Source of the DNA: an uncultured Eubacteriales bacterium
GTDB taxonomy: Bacteria > Bacillota > Clostridia > Oscillospirales > Oscillospiraceae
DNA: 16,985 nt
Reading direction: 5' to 3'
NCBI GenBank assembly: GCA_900555665.1
Contig: USLX01000043.1
Location: 1-16,985 of the forward strand
Every line of letters begins with the position of its first letter. Position 1 is the stretch's first letter. Shown here one piece after another: positions 1 through 6,506 of this stretch. The notes beneath the pieces are model-generated. The model made no database searches. It saw only the letters and a program-made list of their open reading frames with translations, and had not been told where the DNA came from. The translations under genes and the position numbers were made by a program.

Positions 1-2
1 AT

Positions 3-149
3 CCGGATGAAACGCAGACGCCGGAAACCCCGGAGACCCCGGAAAACCCGGAAAACCCGGACGAAACGGCACCGGACCAGCCGGAAACGCCGGAGACCCC
101 GGAACAGAGCGGGCCGGATGACACGAGCGGGACTGATTTTTGGAATTAA
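3..149 (+). CDS. 3' end of an unidentified protein with Pro/Glu-rich tail (partial)
   Basis: An open frame enters from the left edge and stops at TAA 147-149, 12 nt before rsfS. The visible 48 residues are a low-complexity tail built of short PET/PEN/PDE units, ending in an acidic Ser/Gly segment and Phe-Trp-Asn. Such tails are typical of secreted or wall-exposed proteins. In many Clostridia the gene just upstream of rsfS encodes a LytR-CpsA-Psr (LCP) wall-polymer ligase, some of which carry Pro-rich C-termini, so an LCP protein is my best guess. No catalytic domain is visible, so the product is left unnamed. The closeness to rsfS, without a terminator between them, suggests cotranscription. 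Confidence 0.6.
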   Translation, partial: PDETQTPETPETPENPENPDETAPDQPETPETPEQSGPDDTSGTDFWN

Positions 150-161
150 AGGAGAAAAGCT

Positions 162-533
162 ATGGAAAAGATGACGGCGAAAGAGGTCGCGGCCGTGGCC
201 GCAAAGGCGCTGGACGCGAAGCTGGGCGTGGACATCCGGCTCATCGAGATCACGGACGTTTCGACGCTGGCGGATTATTTCCTCATCTGCACGGCAACGA
301 GCTCGACGCACGTCAAGACGCTCTGCGACGCCGTGGAAGAGGCGATGGACGGCATCGGCGAGCCGATGGCGAGCCGCGAGGGGCACCGCTCCGGCACCTG
401 GGTGCTGATGGATTTCGGATGCGTGGTGGTGCATGTGTTCACGCAGGAGACGCGCGCATTTTATAATCTCGAGCGCCTCTGGCAGGACGGCAAGCAGGTC
501 AATCTGAGCGGAATTTTGGAAAACGACGCCTGA
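162..533 (+). CDS. rsfS: Ribosomal silencing factor RsfS (Iojap/YbeB family)
   Basis: RsfS binds uL14 on the large ribosomal subunit and blocks joining of the 30S subunit, saving energy under poor nutrition. The 123-residue product has the normal family length. It shows the single Iojap domain: an N-terminal helix (residues 1-20), then strand and helix segments with the conserved DVSTLADYFLICTATSSTHV region (about 32-51), then the GTWVLMDFGCVVVHVF core (about 78-93) and the Tyr-x-Leu-Glu-x-Leu-Trp end. The ATG at 162 follows AAAGGAG at 149-155 with normal spacing; Met4 is a less likely alternative. It ends just before the leuS promoter, so leuS is transcribed separately. The family call is secure. 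Confidence 0.95.
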   Translation: MEKMTAKEVAAVAAKALDAKLGVDIRLIEITDVSTLADYFLICTATSSTHVKTLCDAVEEAMDGIGEPMASREGHRSGTWVLMDFGCVVVHVFTQETRAFYNLERLWQDGKQVNLSGILENDA

Positions 534-536
534 GAC

Positions 537-565
537 TTGACAAATCCGCCGGATTTGCGTACAAT
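537..565 (+). promoter_or_regulatory. Sigma-A promoter of the leuS T-box transcript
   Basis: The -35 box TTGACA (537-542) and -10 box TACAAT (560-565) are separated by exactly 17 bp. The -35 overlaps the last codons and stop region of rsfS. The spacer holds a perfect inverted repeat, AAATCC-GCC-GGATTT (542-556), which is unusual and could be an operator or chance. Transcription should begin near 572, upstream of the T-box. Confidence 0.85.
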
Positions 566-571
566 GATTTG

Positions 572-810
572 GTAATATGGCGAAGAAGGGGAATGCGCCC
601 GGACAATGCCTTTCAGAGAGCCGCCGGATGGTGCAAGGCGGAAGGCAGGACGGATGCTCTGGCCCCGGAGCCTCCCGGCTGAACGAGCAGTAGGCGGGAC
701 GGAACGGCACCGTTATTGGCCGCAATGAGGGCCGGGGAACCGGCCAAATCAGGGTGGTACCGCGTAATTTACGCCCCTGACCGTGCGAGGGCATGGTCAG
801 GGGCGTTTTT
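572..810 (+). promoter_or_regulatory. T-box riboswitch leader (tRNA-Leu sensing) upstream of leuS
   Basis: The leader holds the near-invariant T-box core AGGGTGGTACCGCG at 751-764, with the AGAGAG of stem I at 615-620 and a downstream terminator at 771-810. T-box RNAs read the anticodon of a tRNA with a specifier triplet and its uncharged 3' end with the UGGN bulge; uncharged tRNA stabilises the antiterminator. The bulge here is UGGU (755-758), matching a tRNA with discriminator A, as in tRNA-Leu. Two CUC (Leu) triplets, at 657-659 and 672-674, are specifier candidates; I could not fold stem I well enough to choose. Leucine starvation should therefore raise leuS expression. Confidence 0.93.
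771..810 (+). terminator. T-box intrinsic terminator
   Basis: A perfect 12-bp stem (771-782 with 795-806) is closed by a 12-nt loop and ends in a run of Ts (806-810). It directly follows the T-box core, as expected for the terminator that competes with the antiterminator. The leuS start codon lies 367 nt further on, much farther than usual. Confidence 0.93.
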
Positions 811-825
811 CGGTTTGGAATGCAG

Positions 826-972
826 GGGCGGACGATCCTGTCCGCCCGTCCCCGCCGCCGCGGAAAGCCCCCCTCTTCGTAGAGGGGGGAAGATCGCCAA
901 CGGCGATCAGGGGGGAGAAGAAAACTCCCCCAGTCATGCTTCGCATGACAGCCCCCTCTTCATAGAGGGGGC
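826..972. repeat. Tandem array of palindromic hairpin repeats in the leuS leader
   Basis: Perfect hairpins follow one another: 826-847 (8-bp arms), then 868-889 (9-bp arms, CCCCCCTCT/AGAGGGGGG), 892-908 (7 bp, GATCGCC/GGCGATC), 910-931 (GGGGGAG/CTCCCCC), 933-949 (7 bp, GTCATGC/GCATGAC) and 951-972 (9 bp, GCCCCCTCT/AGAGGGGGC). The first and last units of the 868-972 block are near copies. A shorter relative lies at 4233-4287. It looks like a non-coding dispersed palindromic element (REP/MITE-like). It would be transcribed in the leuS mRNA and fold strongly, but has no T-tract, so I do not call it a terminator. Confidence 0.8.
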
Positions 973-999
973 CTAACGTAGTGCTTCCCCATTTATCAG

Positions 1000-1034
1000 C
1001 CAAACCGGAACCCAATGAAATGGTTCCGGTTTGG
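1000..1034. repeat. 13-bp perfect inverted repeat ahead of leuS
   Basis: The arms 1000-1012 and 1022-1034 are exact reverse complements around a 9-nt loop. No T-tract follows on either strand, so it is not a classical terminator. The right arm lies within a 10-bp direct repeat (CGGTTTGGAA at 811-820 and 1027-1036) that brackets the hairpin array. The rest of the leader, 1037-1162, shows nothing I can name; the leuS ribosome binding site follows. Confidence 0.7.
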
Positions 1035-1176
1035 AAAGGAAGAAGGAGACTGCGGATATGGAGTTTTCGCCGCCCCGGCGGAAGCGGAATGGAGCAGACT
1101 TCTTCTGACGCAGAGGGGGCCCTTGGACACCATCACAAATACAACAAACAAGAATATTCAACAAAAGGAGTTTGTT

Positions 1177-3675
1177 ATGAAATACGATTTTGCGGCCATT
1201 GAGAGCAAATGGCAGAAAAAGTGGGAAGAAACCAAACCATACGCTGCCATCACCGGCGATCCGCGGCCGAAGTTTTACGGCCTGATCGAGTTCCCGTACC
1301 CGTCGGCGGCCGGTCTGCACGTCGGCCATCCGCGCCCGTTCACGGCAATGGACATCATCTGCCGAAAAAAGCGGATGCAGGGCTACAATGTCCTGAACCC
1401 GATCGGCTTTGACGCCTTTGGCCTGCCGACCGAGAACTTCGCCATCAAGAACCACATCCATCCGGCGATTGTGACCCAGCAGAACATCAAGAATTTTACC
1501 CGTCAGCTCAAAATGCTGGGCTATGGCTTCGACTGGGACCGTGTGATCGACACGACGGACCCGGACTATTACAAGTGGACGCAGTGGATCTTCCTGCAGC
1601 TCTACAAGAACGGCCTGGCTTATAAGACCACAATGCCCGTCAACTGGTGCACGAGCTGCAAGTGCGTGCTTGCAAACGAGGAGGTCGTCGAAGGTGTGTG
1701 TGAGCGCTGCGGCGCGCCGGTCATCCGTAAGGAAAAATCCCAGTGGATGCTCCGTATCACGAAATATGCCGATCGCCTGATCGACGATCTGGACGACGTC
1801 GACTATATCGAGCGCGTCAAGACGCAGCAGCGCAACTGGATCGGCCGCTCGACCGGTACCGAGGTTACGTTCAAAACCAATACCGAGGATGACATCACGG
1901 TCTACACCACCCGCGTTGACACGCTCTTTGGCGTGACCTACACGGTCATCTCGCCGGAGCATCCGCTGCTGAAAAAGTGGAAGCCGCTGATCAAAAACTG
2001 GAATGAGGTCGAAGCCTATCAGGAGGCGGCGGCGCGCAAGAGCGACTTCGAGCGCGGCGAGCTCAACAAGGACAAGACCGGCGTCCGCCTGGAAGGCATC
2101 GAGGTCACGAACCCGGCCACCGGCAAGGTCGTTCCGATGTTCGTTTCCGACTATGTGCTGATGAGCTACGGCACCGGCATCGTCATGGGCGTGCCGGGCC
2201 ATGACCAGCGCGACTGGGACTTCGCGACGAAGTTCGGCCTGCCGATTGTGGAGGTCGTCCGCGGCGGCGACATCACAAAGGAAGCCTTCACGCTCAAGGA
2301 TGACACCGGCATCATGGTCAACTCCGGTTTCCTCAACGGCATGACCGTCAAGGAGGCCATCCCCGCGATGAAGCAGTACGCCGTCGAGCAGGGCTGGGGC
2401 CACGAAAAGGTCAACTACAAGCTGCGCGACTGGGTTTTCTCCCGTCAGCGCTACTGGGGCGAGCCGATCCCGATGATCTCCTGCCCGAAGTGCGGCTGGG
2501 TGCCCGTGCCCGAGGATCAGCTGCCGCTGGTGCTGCCGCAGGTCGAGAGCTATGAGCCGACGGACGACGGCGAGAGCCCCATCTCCAAGATGACCGACTG
2601 GGTCAACACGACCTGCCCGTGCTGCGGCGGTCCGGCCAAGCGCGAGACCGATACCATGCCGCAGTGGGCCGGCTCCTCCTGGTATTTCCTGCGCTATATG
2701 GATCCGCATAACGACAACGCGCCCGTCTCGCACGAAGCGGAGAACTACTGGGGCCCGGTCGACTGGTACAACGGCGGCATGGAGCATACGACGCTGCACC
2801 TGCTCTATTCCCGCTTCTGGCACAAGTTCCTCTACGACATCGGCGTTGTCCACACAAAAGAGCCCTATGCCAAGCGCACGAGCCACGGCATGATCCTCGG
2901 ACAGAACCCGCACTATGTCGGCAATGTCTCCACGCAGGCCGAAAAGGACGCGCTCATCGCGAAATACGGCAGCCAGGCGCTCCGCCCGGCGGTCAAGATG
3001 TCCAAGTCCCTCGGCAATGTCGTCAACCCCGACGATGTCGTCAAGGCCTACGGCGCGGACACGATGCGCCTTTATATCATGTTCATCGGCGACTTTGAAA
3101 AGGTTGCCACCTGGTCGGATGAGGCTGTCAAGGGCTGCAAGCGCTTCCTTGACCGTGTCTGGAACCTCGCCGACCTCGTGACGGACGAGGAGGGTGTGTC
3201 TGAAAAGAACGCGCCGATTATCCACAAGACCATCAAGAAGGTCACAGATGACATCGACACGCTGAAGATGAACACGGCCCTGGCCGCGCAGATGACGATG
3301 GTCAACGAGCTCTATTCCAACGGCCTTTCCCGCGGCGACTTTGAGGCGCTGCTTTTGATGCTCTCTCCGTTCGCACCGCACATGGTCGAGGAACTCTGGG
3401 AGCAGAAGGGCTACGCCGCGAAGTATGGCAAGATGGCGATGCAGATGCCGTGGCCCGAGTATGACGAGAGCAAGACGGTTGCCTCGCACGTCGAGATGGC
3501 CGTGCAGGTGCTCGGCAAGCTGCGCGGTACGATCAATGTCCCGGTCGACAGTGACCAGGAGACCGTTGTGGCCGAGGCGCTCAAGCAGGAGAAGGTCGCA
3601 AAGTTCACCGAGGGCAAGCAGATCGTCAAGGTCATCCACGTCAAGAACAAGCTTGTGAACCTGATCGTAAAATGA
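1177..3675 (+). CDS. leuS: Leucyl-tRNA synthetase
   Basis: LeuRS charges tRNA-Leu with leucine in the cytoplasm. The 832-residue product is full length for a bacterial class Ia LeuRS. The HIGH box is HVGH (48-51) after FPYPSAAGL, and KMSKS is at 607-611. A zinc-knuckle pattern CTSC (158-161)/CERC (175-178) precedes the CP1 editing domain, which contains TTRVDTLFG and GVPGHDQRD (338-346, with the editing Asp near 346). A second Cys cluster (CPKC, later CPCC) lies in the insert after the editing domain. The anticodon-binding and C-terminal domains are intact. I chose ATG 1177, which follows AAAGGAG at 1164-1170 and starts MKYDFAAIESKWQ; an in-frame extension to 1015 is leader sequence. Expression is governed by the T-box. 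Confidence 0.98.
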   Translation: MKYDFAAIESKWQKKWEETKPYAAITGDPRPKFYGLIEFPYPSAAGLHVGHPRPFTAMDIICRKKRMQGYNVLNPIGFDAFGLPTENFAIKNHIHPAIVTQQNIKNFTRQLKMLGYGFDWDRVIDTTDPDYYKWTQWIFLQLYKNGLAYKTTMPVNWCTSCKCVLANEEVVEGVCERCGAPVIRKEKSQWMLRITKYADRLIDDLDDVDYIERVKTQQRNWIGRSTGTEVTFKTNTEDDITVYTTRVDTLFGVTYTVISPEHPLLKKWKPLIKNWNEVEAYQEAAARKSDFERGELNKDKTGVRLEGIEVTNPATGKVVPMFVSDYVLMSYGTGIVMGVPGHDQRDWDFATKFGLPIVEVVRGGDITKEAFTLKDDTGIMVNSGFLNGMTVKEAIPAMKQYAVEQGWGHEKVNYKLRDWVFSRQRYWGEPIPMISCPKCGWVPVPEDQLPLVLPQVESYEPTDDGESPISKMTDWVNTTCPCCGGPAKRETDTMPQWAGSSWYFLRYMDPHNDNAPVSHEAENYWGPVDWYNGGMEHTTLHLLYSRFWHKFLYDIGVVHTKEPYAKRTSHGMILGQNPHYVGNVSTQAEKDALIAKYGSQALRPAVKMSKSLGNVVNPDDVVKAYGADTMRLYIMFIGDFEKVATWSDEAVKGCKRFLDRVWNLADLVTDEEGVSEKNAPIIHKTIKKVTDDIDTLKMNTALAAQMTMVNELYSNGLSRGDFEALLLMLSPFAPHMVEELWEQKGYAAKYGKMAMQMPWPEYDESKTVASHVEMAVQVLGKLRGTINVPVDSDQETVVAEALKQEKVAKFTEGKQIVKVIHVKNKLVNLIVK

Positions 3676-3722
3676 TGCACAGGGTCTGTTGAACATTTTG
3701 ACGAAAATGGCAAAAAAATTTC

Positions 3723-3751
3723 TTGACAATTCACGGCCCTCTGAATATAAT
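3723..3751 (+). promoter_or_regulatory. Perfect-consensus promoter of rpsU
   Basis: TTGACA (3723-3728) and TATAAT (3746-3751) are both exact sigma-A consensus boxes with a 17-bp spacer. It lies 48 nt after the leuS stop; I see no terminator between leuS and this promoter. It should be a very strong promoter giving a transcript from about 3758. Confidence 0.93.
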
Positions 3752-3756
3752 AATTA

Positions 3757-3802
3757 GGCCGACGAGTTCGGCCCTGAAAGCAAGCTGGATCTAGCCGCTT
3801 GC
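3757..3802 (+). promoter_or_regulatory. Two-hairpin 5' leader of rpsU mRNA
   Basis: Right at the expected transcript start are two small hairpins: GGCCGA/TCGGCC (3757-3762 with 3768-3773) and GCAAGC/GCTTGC (3780-3785 with 3797-3802), followed by the ribosome binding site GGAGGGAGGG. A structured leader this close to a ribosomal-protein gene could serve autoregulation by bS21 or mRNA stability. That role is inference; only the pairing is seen. Confidence 0.45.
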
Positions 3803-3821
3803 ATCGGAGGGAGGGAAAACA

Positions 3822-4004
3822 ATGTCTGAAGTTCGCGTCAAGGAAGGCGAATCCTTGGAAAATGCTCTGAAGCGTTTCAAGCGCAGCTGTGCAAAGGCTG
3901 GCGTTATCGCTGAGGTCAAGAAGAGAGAGCATTATGTCAGCCCCAGCCTGAAGCGTAAGCAGAAGTCTGAAGCGGCTCGGAAGAACAGAAAGAAGTTCTA
4001 CTAA
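3822..4004 (+). CDS. rpsU: 30S ribosomal protein bS21
   Basis: bS21 is a small basic protein of the 30S subunit that sits near the mRNA exit channel and the anti-Shine-Dalgarno and affects initiation. The 60-residue product matches the family length and contains MSEVRVKEGESLENALKRFKR at the start, a central REHYVSPSLKRK-type segment and a Lys/Arg-rich tail ending KKFY. The ATG follows a strong GGAGGGAGGG site. It is a single-gene transcription unit with its own promoter and terminator. In many bacteria rpsU is joined to dnaG and rpoD in the macromolecular synthesis operon; here those two lie about 10.7 kb away on the other strand. Confidence 0.97.
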   Translation: MSEVRVKEGESLENALKRFKRSCAKAGVIAEVKKREHYVSPSLKRKQKSEAARKNRKKFY

Positions 4005-4035
4005 TTCTCCCTTTCCGACTGAATGAAGAAAAGAG

Positions 4036-4067
4036 CGGCGCCCTGCAAAAGCAGGGCGCCGTTTTTT
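4036..4067 (+). terminator. Intrinsic terminator of rpsU
   Basis: An 11-bp GC-rich stem (4036-4046 with 4051-4061), an AAAA loop and six Ts (4062-4067) form a textbook rho-independent terminator 32 nt after the rpsU stop. Confidence 0.96.
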
Positions 4068-4093
4068 GCCCATAAGATAGGTTCCCAACCCTC

Positions 4094-4140
4094 TGGGGGA
4101 GCTGGCGCGCAGCGCCTGAGCGGAGCCTCACGATCCCCCA
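4094..4140. repeat. Palindromic repeat, type with TGGGGGA/TCCCCCA ends
   Basis: The ends TGGGGGA (4094-4100) and TCCCCCA (4134-4140) are exact complements and enclose an inner hairpin GGCGC-GCA-GCGCC (4104-4116). This is a separate palindromic unit abutting the element at 4141-4200. It is non-coding, and resembles the short palindromic repeats scattered between genes in gut Clostridia (from general knowledge). Confidence 0.6.
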
Positions 4141-4200
4141 AAAAGAAGTGTCAGTACAAAATAAGTCCGCAGACTGGCGTGGCGATCCCATGGATTTTTT
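4141..4200 (+). repeat. 60-bp interspersed repeat, copy 1
   Basis: Aligned without gaps to the reverse complement of 10849-10908, 45 of 60 bases are identical, strongest in the ATAAGT-CGC, ACTGGCGT and TGGAT segments. The same end segment (4174-4198) also matches 10782-10806 in 20 of 25 bases. This is a diverged dispersed repeat with copies in two unrelated gaps of the window. No coding potential is seen. Confidence 0.75.
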
Positions 4201-4232
4201 CAGAGTCTCCCATGCGCACACATTGCCAAAAG

Positions 4233-4287
4233 GCCCCCTCTACGAAGAGGGGGCAGTCATCCAACGGCTGACTGGCGGAGTCCCGCC
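4233..4287. repeat. Three-hairpin palindromic repeat, relative of 868-972
   Basis: GCCCCCTCT-ACGA-AGAGGGGGC (4233-4254) is nearly the same hairpin as 951-972. It is followed by a hairpin AGTCA...TGACT (4255-4273), with the same AAC loop as the one at 892-908, and GGCGG-AGTC-CCGCC (4274-4287). This is a shorter or decayed copy of the leuS-leader array. It ends 14 nt before the stop of the minus-strand gene at 4302, and could double as its transcript end structure. Confidence 0.7.
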
Positions 4288-4301
4288 CCTACAAAACAGT
4301 C

Positions 4302-4874
4302 TTAGCTCTTGCAGGAATCTGCGTCCAAGCGCCCAAAAACATATCCGATTCCCACGGCCTCTGCCAGCGCCAGCTTCTTCCCAAGGCTCTCCTCCGTGTC
4401 GTAGAGCAGCACATGCAGCCGTGCACCCTCCGCCCAGTGGCAGCATTGGCAGAGAAATTCCGGGCAAAAATAAGACGGATGCGCGGATAAAATTGCCTCC
4501 CGCTCCGCGCGGGAAACGGTCTGTCCGTGCCCGTCGGGGCAGGGGAGCGTAAAGAGCAGTGAGACCGGCGCAAGGTGCAGCCAGAGGCGCGGGCCGAACT
4601 GTGCTGCGGCCTGTGTCAATCTGTCTTTCACGGTGCCGCGCGGGCAAAAACAGTCCAGCCAGACCGGCTGCGCGGCCTCCGCATCCGCCGCATCGCGGAG
4701 CGCCCCGGCGCCGTCCGCCCCGCCCTCCGGCGACCAGAACGGCGCACCGGGAACCGGAGGCTTCGCTCCGTGCGGCAGCACAAACAGCTCTCCTTCCGGC
4801 CTGCCGTCCGTCCAATCAAATCCCACCACGGAAAAAGGGGCCTTGGCTTCCGGCGGAAATGGAAAGACGGTCAT
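4302..4874 (-). CDS. Hypothetical protein, about 190 residues
   Basis: I do not recognise this gene. The start ATG (4872-4874, minus) follows AGGAGGG at 10-nt spacing and begins MTVFPFPPE; a TTG at 4880 is possible but too close to that site. The product has a Pro/Gly/Ala-rich first half and a more structured second half with alternating hydrophobic strands and helices (about residues 68-187). Cysteines cluster as CFC near residue 74 and CPEFLCQCC near 141-149. The end, LLYDTEESLGKKLALAEAVG, recalls the last strand-helix of TIM-barrel hydrolases, but this is weak. No signal peptide or membrane segment is seen. It is divergent from yqeG and faces rpsU. The good ribosome binding site and uninterrupted frame argue it is real. 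Confidence 0.6.
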   Translation of the reverse strand: MTVFPFPPEAKAPFSVVGFDWTDGRPEGELFVLPHGAKPPVPGAPFWSPEGGADGAGALRDAADAEAAQPVWLDCFCPRGTVKDRLTQAAAQFGPRLWLHLAPVSLLFTLPCPDGHGQTVSRAEREAILSAHPSYFCPEFLCQCCHWAEGARLHVLLYDTEESLGKKLALAEAVGIGYVFGRLDADSCKS

Positions 4875-4903
4875 AGACAAATGCCCTCCTGATGTGATAT
4901 ACT
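4874..4903 (+). promoter_or_regulatory. Possible extended -10 promoter for yqeG
   Basis: TAGACA (4874-4879), an 18-bp gap and TATACT (4898-4903), preceded by the extended -10 TG (4895-4896). A TATAAT overlaps at 4903-4908 but lacks a well-placed -35. The start of the divergent minus-strand gene lies at the -35, so the two genes may share the regulatory region. Confidence 0.4.
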
Positions 4904-4935
4904 ATAATGGATTTTATGAGAGTGTGAGGGCCGCT

Positions 4936-5445
4936 ATGCCGTTTTCTCTGATTCCCAACTGGATCGTTCCCGGCTTGACCGCACTGACGCCGGAGCAGCT
5001 TGCTGCGCGGGGCGTGCGGTTTTTGATGCTGGATTTTGACAATACCATTGTGCCGTATACGACGAATGAGCCGACGGAAGCGATGGCGGCGTGGCTGCGG
5101 CGGATGGCGGCCTCGGAGATCGGGCTCTGCGTGGTGTCGAACAGCCGTAAGCCGCGCGTAGTGGAGTTTTGCGGAAAGTATCAGATCGCCTGCATCACGC
5201 ACGCGAAAAAGCCGTTTTCCCGTGGGATCCGGGAATGCCTCACGTGCTTTTCGCTGGAACCGGCGCGCTGTGCCCTTGTGGGTGACCAGATCTATACGGA
5301 CGTCCTTGGCGCAAACTGCGCGGGCATGACGTCGATCCTGGTTCCTGCCATTCAGAATCATACGATTTGGCTCAAACTGCGGCACGTTGCAGAGCTGCCG
5401 TGGATCATGATAGGAAGAAGGAAGATGCAATATGAAAAACATTGA
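4936..5445 (+). CDS. yqeG: YqeG-family HAD phosphatase (HAD-IIIA)
   Basis: The 169-residue product matches the length of Bacillus YqeG, a HAD-superfamily phosphatase whose substrate is not firmly known. HAD motif I is LDFDNT (D33 nucleophile, D35), motif II is VVSNS (S68), motif III is the Lys in HAKKPF (91-92) and motif IV is GDQIYTD (D117, D122). All catalytic residues are present. ATG 4936 is preceded by GAGGG at about 6-nt spacing and gives MPFSLIPNWIVP, the usual N-terminus; longer in-frame starts would run into the divergent gene. Its last 14 bases overlap the aminopeptidase start, pointing to translational coupling. Confidence 0.9.
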   Translation: MPFSLIPNWIVPGLTALTPEQLAARGVRFLMLDFDNTIVPYTTNEPTEAMAAWLRRMAASEIGLCVVSNSRKPRVVEFCGKYQIACITHAKKPFSRGIRECLTCFSLEPARCALVGDQIYTDVLGANCAGMTSILVPAIQNHTIWLKLRHVAELPWIMIGRRKMQYEKH

Positions 5446-6499
5446 AAAATATCAAAGCCTGCTGAAGACCGGCGAGGTCGACGCGCTGCTGCTGACGAGC
5501 GTCTATAACCGCCGCTATGCCGCGCAGTACGGCGTGGCCGAGGGTGTGGCGGTCGTGACGCGGGAAGGCGCATACTACTTCACGGACAGCCGCTACATCG
5601 AAGCGGCGGAAAATCATCTGCCGGACTTTACCGTTCGCATGACGGCACCGCAAAGCAGCGAGATCGAGCGCATCAACGAGGTCATCGGCGAACACACGAT
5701 CAAGAAGCTCGGCATCGAAGAAGAGGATATGAGCTACGCTGCGTACCTGCGCTTCAATGAAAAGCTGCATGCCGTGCTCGTGCCGATGCAATCGAAGATC
5801 GATGCATTCCGCGCAAGCAAAGAGCCCTGGGAGATCGACCTGATGCGTAAGGCGCAGGCCATCACCGACCAGACCTTCTCCGAGCTCTGCAAGATCATCC
5901 AGGCGGGCATGACGGAGAAAGAACTTGAGGCCGAGCTGCTCTACCGCCTCTACAAGCACGGCGCAGAGGGCCCCTCGTTTGATCCCATTGTCGTCTCCGG
6001 CCCCAATACCAGCATGCCGCACGGCGTGCCTGGTGAGCGGAAGCTGGCCTTTGGCGACTTTATCACGATGGACTTCGGCTGCATCTACGGCGGCTACTGC
6101 TCCGATATGACGCGCACGGTTGCGCTCGGCTTCGTCTCTGAGGAGATGGATAAGGTCTATAAGACCGTCCTGAAGGCGCAGCTGGCCGGCATCGCGGTGA
6201 CGAAGGCCGGCGTGGCCGGGCGGGACATCGACGGCGCGGCGCGCAAGGTGATCGCGGACGCGGGCTATGGCGACTATTTTGGCCATGGCTACGGCCACAG
6301 CCTCGGCATTCTCATCCACGAAGCGCCGAATGCCAATACCCGCAACGACCAGCCGATGCCGGCCGGGGCCGTCGTCTCGGCGGAGCCGGGTATCTATCTG
6401 CCGGGCAAATTCGGCGTCCGCATCGAGGATGTGACGGTCATCACGGAGACCGGCTGCGAAGTTTTGACCAAGAGCCCGAAAAATTTGATTATTTTGTAA
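5432..6499 (+). CDS. M24-family Xaa-Pro aminopeptidase (YqhT/PepP-like)
   Basis: This cytoplasmic dimetal enzyme likely removes an N-terminal residue preceding proline from peptides. The 355-residue length fits the short YqhT/PepQ-like group. An N-terminal creatinase-like domain (about 1-130) leads into the pita-bread domain (about 135-355). The metal ligands are in place: D214 (ITMDFG), D225 (CSDMTRT), H289 (GYGHSLG), E318 (SAEPGIY) and E332 (RIEDVT); H197 and H296 are the usual second-shell histidines. The ATG overlaps yqeG by 14 bp, with AAGGAAG upstream. efp follows 91 nt later, as with yqhT-efp in Bacillus; EF-P helps ribosomes at proline runs and this enzyme cleaves at proline. Whether it is a strict aminopeptidase P or a prolidase cannot be told. 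Confidence 0.93.
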   Translation: MKNIEKYQSLLKTGEVDALLLTSVYNRRYAAQYGVAEGVAVVTREGAYYFTDSRYIEAAENHLPDFTVRMTAPQSSEIERINEVIGEHTIKKLGIEEEDMSYAAYLRFNEKLHAVLVPMQSKIDAFRASKEPWEIDLMRKAQAITDQTFSELCKIIQAGMTEKELEAELLYRLYKHGAEGPSFDPIVVSGPNTSMPHGVPGERKLAFGDFITMDFGCIYGGYCSDMTRTVALGFVSEEMDKVYKTVLKAQLAGIAVTKAGVAGRDIDGAARKVIADAGYGDYFGHGYGHSLGILIHEAPNANTRNDQPMPAGAVVSAEPGIYLPGKFGVRIEDVTVITETGCEVLTKSPKNLIIL

Positions 6500-6506
6500 G
6501 AATCTC

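Noticed and set aside
868..972. Hairpin array considered as a CRISPR array
   Set aside because: The units are different palindromes back to back, without equal repeats, spacers or cas genes.
716..976. ORFs inside the leuS leader (716-976 and others)
   Set aside because: They run through the T-box core, terminator and hairpin repeats, which explain the sequence better. A leader peptide is not expected with a T-box.
1000..1034. Second terminator or attenuator before leuS
   Set aside because: The stem is strong but no T-tract follows on either strand, so it is listed only as an inverted repeat.
973..3729. A 918-codon open frame on the minus strand across leuS
   Set aside because: It is the antisense shadow of leuS in GC-rich sequence. 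It lacks a ribosome binding site, spans the whole leuS CDS and shows low-complexity His/Arg/Asp-rich sequence, unlike any family.
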